57,823 bases of DNA from a virus: the IMG/VR virus record IMGVR_UViG_3300034106_003862, positions 1 to 57,823 of that record. One strand, given 5' to 3'. Numbering within the stretch: position 1 is the first letter of the stretch; each line of letters starts with the position of its first letter. Positions 39,901 through 47,187 of this stretch are shown piece by piece. The notes under the pieces were generated by a model, which saw only the letters and a list, made by a program, of their open reading frames with translations, was not told the origin of the DNA and made no database searches. The position numbers and the translations under genes were made by a program.

Positions 39901-42900
39901 GGAACGCGGCGCGTTCTCTATCCTGTCTCGAATCTTCCCCGCAAGATCTGCGGCGAAACCTTCGAGCTGGCTGTTCTCGGGACCCATCGGCGCGTCGTCG
40001 GGCGCGGGCGCGGGCATGAAGCCAGCGCGAACGAACGCACCTTCACCGACCGGAAGAGCGAGGTCAGGACGGCGCACGACGTTCGCACCAACACGATCGA
40101 TGCGAAGATTCTCCAGCACGCCGTTCAGCGTGCGCGGATCAAATCCGCTTTCGCGCAACTGATTCCGGAGCGCGTTGACCTCGATGCCACCCTTCGGGCG
40201 ACGTGCAGGAACAAGCCCGTTGGCCTCGGCGAACCGAAGATTGAATTCCTCTTTCGCCGTCAGTTTCTGCGCGGGCTCAAGGCCCATCAGCAGATTGATC
40301 ACGTTGGTGACGGGGCGCGAGAGCTTGACCGGCGTGTAGCTCGGGTTCTCCGGAGTGATGCCTACTGCATCGGCGGGGCGGACGAGACGCGACCCGTCTC
40401 CACCGTATCCGTTCGACTGATTCCGGAGGTACGTGTTAACGTCCGCCGCGAGCTGCGGGCTCGTCAAATCGTAGGGAAGTCCAAGCTCGGACTTCACCGC
40501 CGGATTCTCCGAGAGCCAACCTTGCAGGATGTCCACGTTCTGGACCAGCTTGTCGAACGAGAACCCGTACACGGTGCCCGGACCATCGCCAGCGCGGTAG
40601 GGAGCGAACACCTTCTCGAAGACGGACCGGAGCGGATTTTCGTACCCCGGCGTCGAGCGTTCGGCGACATCGGCCAACCGACGTTGCTCCCGGCGAACCA
40701 AAGCGTTCGGAGACTTGTCGTCCGGACTCGGTTCAGCCGACAAGTAATCGACTTGCACGAACTCCTGCTCACCGCGCGGGCGAGCGGCCATTTCGGTAAG
40801 CAGCTTGCGATTGGCTTCGACCTGCTCGGGCGTGGGCTGGACGAACGCTTGCCTGCGGGCTTCCATAGGCCCACGGACGGTCGTTCCGGCCTCCACGGCG
40901 GGCTCTGGGGCTGCGGGAGCCACCGGAGCAGGGGCCGGAGCCGCCGGGGCCGCAGGAGCGGCTGCTTCCGGGGTCAGAGTGGGGGTAGGAGTCGGGGTCG
41001 GGGTCGGGGCAGGCGTCGGCGTCGCTGCGGCAGGGGCCGGAGCCGGAGCCGGAGCCGGAGCGGGCGCAGTGCTCGGAATCGACACGCTCGGGTCGTTATT
41101 CGCGGCCTCTAGGGCGTTCCGAATCGCCTGCTGCGCGATGAAGGACGGCGTGAACCGCAGGGTCTCCGACGTGGTGACATCCGCGCCGGGGACGAGGTTC
41201 CGGAGGTTGAGGCGCTCGGCGAATCGACCGATGCTGGAGTAAATCTGACCCGCGAGACCGAGCGGGGTGCCCAGACGGCCCAGAGGACCGCCGTTCAAAG
41301 CCACTTGGAAATTCTCAGCGATGATCTCATCGACCAGCAGGTCTTCGGTCGGAAGATCGATGCCCTGCGACGTGTAGTACTCGCCCATCTGCGCGATCTC
41401 GTCCGGCGAGTAGCCCTCCACCACGGAGTCGCGGATGCTGTTTTGGAGGTCGAGAGGAAGCGAGCGGAAGACAACGTGGCCCGTTTCGTGGAGCAGGCTC
41501 TCGCTGCCGCCACGGATGTACGCGACCTGCTGACCGTTCGGCCCTTGCTCGAACGCGACGCCCTGAGAACGCGCACCACCCGGGGCCTGCGTCTGAGGAA
41601 GAGCATCGTACGCTTCCGGCGACAGCACGAAAAGCTGGTTCTGCTTGCCGATGAGCTTGCGCAGCGCCTCGACGCGGTTGGCTTGGTTCGCCGGGAGCTG
41701 GGAGACGTAGTTAGCGTGCTGCGCGTCGAGTTCCGGCACGCCGTACGAAGACGGGGCCACACGAGCCGACTCAGGCACGGACTTCGTATCCGGACGCCAG
41801 AGACTGCGTCCGAGCGAGTCGATGCCGCTCTTCACCTGACCGACAGCAGAACCGCCCGCACCAAACGCGGCACCGCCTGCGATCAGCGTACCGACCTCCT
41901 CGGGCGTCTCGCCAACGAACAGGGCAGGCGCGGCCATCGTCGCTGCACCGGCCAGCGCACCTTTCGCCGTGTCGCCAAAAATCTCCAGAGCCTTCGCCGT
42001 CGTTCCAGTGACGGGAGTGGTTGCGATCTTCTCGCCGGTGCGACGCACCGCGCCCGGCACCATGGTCGCGATCTGCTTGGCCTTCGGAGACGTAGCCGCA
42101 GCAACACCTGCAACTACTCCGGCCAAGGGGCTCCCGGTGCCCAGCGTCGTGCCCGTTCCAGCGACCGCGCCGCGAACGAGCGGACTGCCGGTGACGGCCT
42201 CGGTGGCTCGACCTGCGGCTTCCATCGTGCGGCCAAGCGCACGCTGCGACAGCGGAATCGAACTCTGGAGGGCCGCACGCTCCGCCGCCTCGGCCAGCTC
42301 GATGTCCGCCGCAGTCATCAGACGCGGGGCAGCGGCGACGCGCTTCTTCAGGACGTTCTTGGCGACGGCTTGGCTTGCCTTTTTGGCCGCAAGACCCGCG
42401 CCAAACGAAGCCGCGTTGTCGATCGACAGCACCTCGCCCATCGGGGCGATGTTCGGCGTCAAGTCCTCGGGCACCACCTGAACGTACTTCCCGGTCTCCG
42501 GGTCGCGTTGCTTGGTCTGGCCACGCTCGATGGATACGATCGTGTCGTAGAGATCGAGGTCCTCGTTGAAACGCGCACGCAGCGCCTCGTCGGTGAAGTC
42601 CTTCTCGGTGTCCGCGATCGTGCGGGCCACGCGCTGGAGGAGTCGCCCGGTCTCGTAAGTACCTTGGAGAGCCGCGTACGCGCTGAGTTTCGAGGCGGGC
42701 GTGTCGTCCTGCTTGATCGGTTCTTTGCCGATTAGGCTGAGAACTCGGTTGATCTCCTCAATCTTGCCCTCCTTCAACGTCTCAAACGCCGCCTGCGGCG
42801 CGTAACGGGCAACGCCGTAGATGCCTGTGAAAAAGTCTCCCGCCGCCGGAAGTAGTCCGCCAGCGAACGCCTTCGCGGTCTCGAAGGAAAGCTCCGGATT

Positions 42901-43260
42901 CGGTTGGCGTGCGGCCTCCTTGATGAAGTCGAAGCTGGAGTCCACGAACCGCTTGTCGATGCGACCGTCGCGGAGATTCGAGGCCATCCAGCGGACACGG
43001 TTCTCGTACCCGTCTTGCTGGAGCAGCTCGTCGCCCAGCTCAAGAATCTTGTCGTCCATCGCGACCCGCATCATCGCCTTCGCGGGGCCGTCCTCCGTGC
43101 TGTCGTACAACTCCGTCAGCTTCGGGAGCCGCATGCCCAGCAGCGAATTCGCGAACTCAACCTTCGAGGCTTCGTTCTGTGAAGCGAGGGTGGCCGCTTC
43201 CAGATTCGGTTGAAGCGATTCAGCGAATACTTGCCCGACAGTTCGGCTCGGCGTCTCCAT
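36913..43260 (-). CDS. Giant polyvalent virion protein with a zinc-peptidase motif
   Basis: 2115 residues. Residues about 300-440 are Ala/Thr/Val/Gly-rich (membrane-like segments, e.g. GTTLGTGSPLAGVVAGVAAA). LLHETGHVVFRSL gives HExxH at 591-595, in a peptidase-like region with a downstream LVDEIIAENFQVAL helix. Residues about 725-790 are an Ala/Pro/Thr linker. The centre (about 1190-1390) contains modules like those of large polyvalent phage proteins, and 1500-1560 resembles a small acyltransferase-like fold (LYAKHGFRPVARVKFNREF). It is probably packed in the head and injected with the DNA. A TACAAT box eight bases before the ATG suggests a leaderless message. Confidence 0.75.
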   Translation of the reverse strand: METPSRTVGQVFAESLQPNLEAATLASQNEASKVEFANSLLGMRLPKLTELYDSTEDGPAKAMMRVAMDDKILELGDELLQQDGYENRVRWMASNLRDGRIDKRFVDSSFDFIKEAARQPNPELSFETAKAFAGGLLPAAGDFFTGIYGVARYAPQAAFETLKEGKIEEINRVLSLIGKEPIKQDDTPASKLSAYAALQGTYETGRLLQRVARTIADTEKDFTDEALRARFNEDLDLYDTIVSIERGQTKQRDPETGKYVQVVPEDLTPNIAPMGEVLSIDNAASFGAGLAAKKASQAVAKNVLKKRVAAAPRLMTAADIELAEAAERAALQSSIPLSQRALGRTMEAAGRATEAVTGSPLVRGAVAGTGTTLGTGSPLAGVVAGVAAATSPKAKQIATMVPGAVRRTGEKIATTPVTGTTAKALEIFGDTAKGALAGAATMAAPALFVGETPEEVGTLIAGGAAFGAGGSAVGQVKSGIDSLGRSLWRPDTKSVPESARVAPSSYGVPELDAQHANYVSQLPANQANRVEALRKLIGKQNQLFVLSPEAYDALPQTQAPGGARSQGVAFEQGPNGQQVAYIRGGSESLLHETGHVVFRSLPLDLQNSIRDSVVEGYSPDEIAQMGEYYTSQGIDLPTEDLLVDEIIAENFQVALNGGPLGRLGTPLGLAGQIYSSIGRFAERLNLRNLVPGADVTTSETLRFTPSFIAQQAIRNALEAANNDPSVSIPSTAPAPAPAPAPAPAAATPTPAPTPTPTPTPTLTPEAAAPAAPAAPAPAPVAPAAPEPAVEAGTTVRGPMEARRQAFVQPTPEQVEANRKLLTEMAARPRGEQEFVQVDYLSAEPSPDDKSPNALVRREQRRLADVAERSTPGYENPLRSVFEKVFAPYRAGDGPGTVYGFSFDKLVQNVDILQGWLSENPAVKSELGLPYDLTSPQLAADVNTYLRNQSNGYGGDGSRLVRPADAVGITPENPSYTPVKLSRPVTNVINLLMGLEPAQKLTAKEEFNLRFAEANGLVPARRPKGGIEVNALRNQLRESGFDPRTLNGVLENLRIDRVGANVVRRPDLALPVGEGAFVRAGFMPAPAPDDAPMGPENSQLEGFAADLAGKIRDRIENAPRSDYAEGDTLYTPKGTPVKFISDLLPVRRGKDEGLQRAYVEFPDGQQSSVLLRDLSPEKPGTAGAFMPLAEEMGRNIDYTTIPPDEKARAALSVDRQPKYGVARDLKAGTPVGLRIDIPAFKRTSEAGDPVYVITVHKKARGKAVGEVIGYDNIAAVDDPVFESNEVGAQKIREGFKKFPIATVEGAYNPSREIPDNIEEWTPVGFDPKEHSYFYDKRTGDPVVSGDRAISVGNTVFVENPVFGNRADYKYMPAPASEAPLARETAETLVSTPANQPLASATYEEPSTVPSERGVGPRVNSRGAAEAFRQALVEAAASQPAGKAVTIKDVGDYVVSQLFISADRTAGAAVTPDGDLVSVFKKKGSKTNINDILAQAAPLAKTLDAYASGDGYLPNLYAKHGFRPVARVKFNREFAPEGWPYEILGEPDVVLMVRDPDGVTGLPALNGDYNAIVPDLPDVSYDEALALQRDAVNKVQAPTNVRFMAMQRVAPGVNETNPVVSVPTDTRAFNKIVKRIEKEADTMTSIGVKVRESEEFKKRTEKVSSLPPLDQERIDAEEKAVESLTSEEVNRRANARYKADGGKYTSVKFSMLNANETRATLPKNVLESSPQRLFDKLDAAKDLLSKDAARLASPVGFSEYMKTASMSGDILTAPPMVDMILNRPAEYVALLNGGYHGDRTKPGTMAAADTGLDATVKMREAINGRPPELVTALHSLWGILSRMLPPIHQEAMWLRLVSTPEVMDQIQASVDGKFNLSKDQWKDIVSRAKKDSDYFADKLGNPGVSNANAFYLMLSALNGRWNEMSDVYAAPNSTEMGRRFWALNVGKLGIRNKVQRFIGLTFGIPALIMDRWKFVEFYFQQFGKAPQDYFAYDVGNTPEDPNGIYAFYGPYEGKNNPLSLAFYEGLEFSLNEGIKNSPELRAALGRHANLGGLHWKGWNAIKNEAVGHSSLDLTYDLVKRNPNPTAKDVLDLVKTKEYYTEGLVGTEIKRFTLPRNR
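40890..41090. repeat. Ala/Pro/Thr codon repeat within the giant virion gene
   Basis: GC-rich six-base units (GGAGCC, GGGGTC, GGCGTC) encode a linker of A-P and T-P dipeptides at about residues 723-790. It separates the zinc-peptidase half from the rest and leaves false open frames on the other strand. Confidence 0.75.
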
Positions 43261-43268
43261 GTGGTAAG

Positions 43269-43274
43269 ATTGTA
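43269..43274 (-). promoter_or_regulatory. -10-like TACAAT eight bases before the giant virion gene
   Basis: On the leftward strand GCCGTACAATCTT resembles the late motif (GTCGTAnACT) with two changes. It lies in a 37-base gap, eight bases upstream of the ATG, so a leaderless transcript is possible. Confidence 0.4.
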
Positions 43275-43297
43275 CGGCTGGTAGCCGAAGTCAGGCG

Positions 43298-44824
43298 TTA
43301 TTGGGGGCCTGAGTAGGAATTGTAGGCGTTCAGGAGCCTGTTGACCCTCTGAGTCCGGGCTTTTGCGGCCTCGGCCTCGATCTGTTCCGGGGTCGGCTCG
43401 CCAGACTTACCTTTCATCACGGAGTCCGCAATCTGCGAGAGGCGAACGAGCGACGGAGTTCCGTCTGGCGAGACGAGGTCTGACTTCGGTTTGAATCCGA
43501 AAATCGTCCCGTTCGCGCTGTAGTAGTTGAACGCTCGATCTTGGTCCCTCGCCGCAGTTTCCAGAAGACGAATCTGATCCGCGATGAGCTTGAAATTAGC
43601 TTCAGGACCAAACAGCGGATCAAACGCGGTCTTCATCATCCGCTCGCCTTCGCTCGCAGCAAATTGAGCCCCCAACGTTTCACGCAAGTTCTGTTGGATA
43701 ACGGCGCGAACCTCGTTCAATGCCTTAGCGCGATCACCGCCAACCAGCGAAGTAAGAGTCCCGGGCGTAATCAAGAACGCCAACCGAGTTGGGTCGAGAG
43801 GACCGGAGCCTTTCTCCGCCTCGGCCAGATACTCGGAAGCACGCAATAGCCGGTCGATGTTCAGTTTCGCGTTGGCGCGTTGCATCTCGGTCGTCTGAGC
43901 GTACCGCGCTGAAAACTCAGTGTCGGCCTTCTCGATCGCCTTGTTCTTGTGGAGAGCCTCGATGTCGATACGAGGTTCGCCGATGACATCGACGGTTTTG
44001 TCGCCTACCTTCACGACCGGGAGGATGATAGGAATGCGATTCGCGTCCACCGTGCGAAGCTCGCCCGGAGTCGGGTTAAGCTCGTCACGCCACTTGAACT
44101 GCTCCTTCTGAACCTCGCGCACGGCCTTGTTGGTGGGCTTTCCACCGAGGTACATGAGCGTGCGCTTCTTCAGCTCCTCCTCGACGATTGGGCTGTAGTC
44201 GGGCGATCCGTTAACCACCTTGACGTTCGGGAGAGCAGGAAGATTGGCGAGGTTAAACTTGTACTCGAAGCTCTCGGGAGCCTCGACTGCGGTAGCCGCT
44301 TGAGCAGCCGCCGCGACAGGCTGGTTGCCCATCACGTTGAACTGTGGGGTCTCTGAGGCCAGAGGACTCGCAGGCATCTCTTCAGTAGCGACTACGGTTT
44401 CATCGGCCAGCGGGCCCTCTTCTGCTGCCACATTCGCGCCAAACGCACCCGCGACGGTTTCGTCCGTGGCCGGGGCGTTCAGGATGTTCTCGTTAGCGCG
44501 AGCGATGTTTTCGAGGAGCTTACCCGCAAGACCTGCTTCGGCCTCGCGCCGCTTGAAGTCAGCGGCTTCCATCTCCGCCTGCTTGATCCGCTCGTAGTTG
44601 TTGGCCATGTACTGGGCCTCCTTCTCGGCGAGCTTGATCTTCTGCGCTTCGAGCTTGTTGCGGTCCTTCTCCAGCGCGATCTGCTCGAACATGAGCGGCA
44701 GCTTCGCGGCGTTCGCGAACAGGTCCATCCCGCCCGTCGGATTCGGCGGGGGAATGAACGCTCCGATGTCCACACGCGGGGCTTGCGGGACGACTCGAAC
44801 CTGAGATGTGGGTACGACGGGCAT
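43298..44824 (-). CDS. Probable internal virion protein
   Basis: A 508-residue protein. Residues about 45-115 form a long charged helix (EKDRNKLEAQKIKLAEKEA onward), 115-190 are Ala/Glu/Thr-rich, and the C-terminal half is helical (RLLRASEYLAEAEKGSGPLD). No enzyme motif. Its place between a 350-residue Ala/Gly/Gln-rich protein and the 2115-residue protein matches the internal core proteins of podoviruses, which leave the head with the DNA. Confidence 0.6.
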   Translation of the reverse strand: MPVVPTSQVRVVPQAPRVDIGAFIPPPNPTGGMDLFANAAKLPLMFEQIALEKDRNKLEAQKIKLAEKEAQYMANNYERIKQAEMEAADFKRREAEAGLAGKLLENIARANENILNAPATDETVAGAFGANVAAEEGPLADETVVATEEMPASPLASETPQFNVMGNQPVAAAAQAATAVEAPESFEYKFNLANLPALPNVKVVNGSPDYSPIVEEELKKRTLMYLGGKPTNKAVREVQKEQFKWRDELNPTPGELRTVDANRIPIILPVVKVGDKTVDVIGEPRIDIEALHKNKAIEKADTEFSARYAQTTEMQRANAKLNIDRLLRASEYLAEAEKGSGPLDPTRLAFLITPGTLTSLVGGDRAKALNEVRAVIQQNLRETLGAQFAASEGERMMKTAFDPLFGPEANFKLIADQIRLLETAARDQDRAFNYYSANGTIFGFKPKSDLVSPDGTPSLVRLSQIADSVMKGKSGEPTPEQIEAEAAKARTQRVNRLLNAYNSYSGPQ

Positions 44825-44828
44825 GAGC

Positions 44829-45881
44829 TTACTTTCCGAGAGGATTGGTCATTCCGGTGTAAAGACCAAGCGGATACTTTGACGCAGTGTTGGAGTATTT
44901 GGCCGAGCCCAGCAGGCTCGTATCCGTCGGAGTAATCGTGGAACTGAACAGCTTGCTCGTGCTGGTCGAAGTTTTTGGTAGGGAGCCTGCGAAGAGCCCG
45001 AGGCCCTGCTGGATTCCTCCGACCGCCGACTGAATGCCGGAGATCGCTCCGCCTGCCTTGATGCCCGCAGCGTCCATGAGCCGCTGATTGTAAGCATTGA
45101 TCTGGCCGACTTCGATGTCGGCCAAGCTGCCGGACGACAAGCCGCTCTCGGGCAGCGCCTGACCTGCCATCATCTGGTAGATGTTCGCGGCTCGATTGGC
45201 CTCTGCGCCCGTGGCCTCGACACCCATGCCGAGGGAACGGAGAAGCTGGTCACCGGCACTCAGACCGAGCTGGGCCTGCTGCAAACCGAGCTGGGACTGA
45301 ATCTGACCAGCGCCGAGCGCCGCGTTCTGACGCGCCTGACTGAGTTGGAGCGATGTGAGACCAAGGTCACGGGCCGTGAGCCCGCGCCCGGCCTGCGAAC
45401 CGATGATTCCAGAGCGTCCAGCGCCGGACAGAGCGCCACGGACCACCGCAGCCTGCGTCTCCGGGTCGAGATTTCCGCCGAGCGCCAGATCAGAAGCGAT
45501 CTTGTCCGTCGCGGCCTTGAAGAGCGGTGAGCCTTCGTAGGTGGGGGTAGCGGACGCGGGCGTGAAACCGAGCAGCTTCGTCAGGGCCTCTTCGCGCTGG
45601 GTCGCTGCGGTGCCCCCAGTCGTGAGCTGGTTGAGGAGATTCGTCGTCGTGACATCGCGGAGCTGCGCCTGACCCGGCAGGTACTTCTTCTCCAGCTCAA
45701 GCGACTTGGCGAGGTTGGCCTCGGAGTTGGCGCGTGCGTCTGCGACCAGCTTGCCGATGTCCACGGTCTTCTGGTTACGCATCGCCTCGTCAGCGGCCTT
45801 CTTGGCGGCTTTCGAGGACATGATTCCACCGACAACGCCTGCGAGGGCGCTACCGGCGGCAAGGGCAAGTGGGAGGGCCAT
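44829..45881 (-). CDS. Probable internal virion / DNA-ejection protein
   Basis: A 350-residue, Ala/Gly/Ser/Gln-rich protein. Residues 1-22 (MALPLALAAGSALAGVVGGI) form a hydrophobic, glycine-zipper-like helix, and the rest is built of helices rich in small residues (LSQARQNAALGAGQIQSQLG). Ejection proteins that line a trans-envelope channel have this composition. The ATG at 45881 follows the tail-protein stop by two bases; a longer frame to 46034 would lie inside that gene. Confidence 0.65.
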   Translation of the reverse strand: MALPLALAAGSALAGVVGGIMSSKAAKKAADEAMRNQKTVDIGKLVADARANSEANLAKSLELEKKYLPGQAQLRDVTTTNLLNQLTTGGTAATQREEALTKLLGFTPASATPTYEGSPLFKAATDKIASDLALGGNLDPETQAAVVRGALSGAGRSGIIGSQAGRGLTARDLGLTSLQLSQARQNAALGAGQIQSQLGLQQAQLGLSAGDQLLRSLGMGVEATGAEANRAANIYQMMAGQALPESGLSSGSLADIEVGQINAYNQRLMDAAGIKAGGAISGIQSAVGGIQQGLGLFAGSLPKTSTSTSKLFSSTITPTDTSLLGSAKYSNTASKYPLGLYTGMTNPLGK

Positions 45882-45883
45882 GG

Positions 45884-46846
45884 TTAGAGCTTCCGAATGA
45901 GGACGAAGTCTGCGGTGGAGTTGGACGCCGCGACGATGACGTTGCCGGTGTTGGTGCCGTCTTCCAGCGACAGCGCGATCTCCACGGTGTCGTTCACGCC
46001 GAGTTCGACGAGGGCGTTGACCTGCGGATACCACCGGGCACCCGGGGGCGACGAAATCGCCATGCCCGAGGCGTGGTAGGTGCCCGAGTTCTTCAAAATC
46101 GAGAGGAGCATCTCCATGTTTGCGGCGACTCCAGTGTTGTTGTCGATCTGGAGTTCCGCAGAGACGAGGTAGATGCCGTTAACTGGGGCCACGAAGCGAC
46201 TGTTGGTCGCGTCATAAACTGCATCAGGGTCAATATCGACCGCGCTGAACAGTATCTTGGTATTCGTGGCGAGATCGGAGATGTTGACGGTCTGACTGAC
46301 CGGGAGCGACACGCTGACCGGGTAGTTGATCCGGACGGCGTCCACGGCGGTGGTGATCGCCGTGTTCATCTGAGTCGTGGTCGAGTAGTCCGTCGTGATC
46401 GTGTTGATCTGGGTCTGGATGCCCGCGAACGTGTCCTCGAAGATGCTCTTCCAAGCCCCGGACGAGTAGTGCTTGATGTTGATCGCCTTGCCGGAGCTGT
46501 TCAGCTCGATCCAGAAACTGTACTTGATCGGATCAGGGGCCAACGAAGACACCGCGTAACGGAGAGTCGGGTACTGCGATCCACCGTTGGAGTCCAGCAC
46601 CGCCGCAGACACGACCGGGATGTACGTCGCCGCCACATCGCTCCAGACCCAGAGTTCTTGGCCGTCCTTGAACCACGGACCGACGTTGCTCGTCGGCTGG
46701 GCCGCGCCCACGGTGAACGAAGACCACGGCACGGAGGGCGTGATGATCAGACGCGCCGCAAACTCTTGCAAGAGCCCCTGCGGGTCGGTATCGAGCCCCT
46801 CGGGTAGGGCTCCAGCGGTGACATCGAATTGGACGGGGTTTGGCAC
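45884..46846 (-). CDS. Tail protein with a C1q-like C-terminal domain
   Basis: 320 residues from a GTG start. Residues 1-140 look like a fibre or adaptor domain seen in phage proteins (WSSFTVGAAQPTSNVGPWFK, ELWVWSDVAATYIPV), 140-180 a short helical or trimeric stalk (TQINTITTDYSTTTQMNTAI), and 185-320 a jelly roll like C1q/TNF (NSRFVAPVNGIYLVSAELQI). Such trimeric heads bind receptors or sugars. TAAACT of the late motif ends six bases before the GTG, so translation is probably leaderless. Confidence 0.7.
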   Translation of the reverse strand: MPNPVQFDVTAGALPEGLDTDPQGLLQEFAARLIITPSVPWSSFTVGAAQPTSNVGPWFKDGQELWVWSDVAATYIPVVSAAVLDSNGGSQYPTLRYAVSSLAPDPIKYSFWIELNSSGKAINIKHYSSGAWKSIFEDTFAGIQTQINTITTDYSTTTQMNTAITTAVDAVRINYPVSVSLPVSQTVNISDLATNTKILFSAVDIDPDAVYDATNSRFVAPVNGIYLVSAELQIDNNTGVAANMEMLLSILKNSGTYHASGMAISSPPGARWYPQVNALVELGVNDTVEIALSLEDGTNTGNVIVAASNSTADFVLIRKL

Positions 46847-46852
46847 GTTATT

Positions 46853-46862
46853 AGTTTACGAC
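46853..46862 (-). promoter_or_regulatory. Late-type promoter motif GTCGTAAACT, probably giving a leaderless mRNA
   Basis: The motif begins on the last base of the TAG stop of the 47-residue gene. TAAACT is followed by AATAAC and then the GTG start, a six-base gap, so the GTG would be the first codon of the message. Confidence 0.6.
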
Positions 46863-47005
46863 TACAGGAGTGAGCTGTACCCATCCGACGAGGACGGGAC
46901 TTGGGAATAGTACACAATCCCACAGATGGCCGGGGACTCGTAGAAGATTTCCACGATCCGGGGGCTGATGGGCCGGGCGAAGTCGAATCGTACTTGGTAG
47001 GGCAT
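46862..47005 (-). CDS. Very small hypothetical protein
   Basis: A 47-residue protein: MPYQVRFDFARPISPRIVEI, FYESPAICGIVYYSQVP, ending SSLL. Its ATG overlaps the upstream stop as TAATG. The start TAATGCCCTAC is the same as that of the 60-residue gene before it, so the pair may come from one ancestor or share a ribosome signal. Mostly beta-predicted; function unknown. Confidence 0.65.
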   Translation of the reverse strand: MPYQVRFDFARPISPRIVEIFYESPAICGIVYYSQVPSSSDGYSSLL

Positions 47006-47187
47006 TATCGTTGGCAGACGAGGGCCGACTGGGCCTTGGATTTCGCGTACCCAGCGGCCTTGCGGTCGGCGTCACGCTGGGAGATGATGCTCTGCGACGA
47101 AGCCATCGCGTAGGTCGTCGGTCCGGTGCCGATGACGCACTGGGCCGTGGCGGTGTCGGTCTTGCGGTAGACGCGGTTGTAGGGCAT
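47005..47187 (-). CDS. Very small hypothetical protein
   Basis: A 60-residue protein (MPYNRVYRKTDTATAQCVIG, DADRKAAGYAKSKAQSALVC) with two Cys far apart. It overlaps the nozzle gene and the next small gene by TAATG junctions, so it is part of the coupled tail operon. Function unknown. Confidence 0.6.
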   Translation of the reverse strand: MPYNRVYRKTDTATAQCVIGTGPTTYAMASSQSIISQRDADRKAAGYAKSKAQSALVCQR

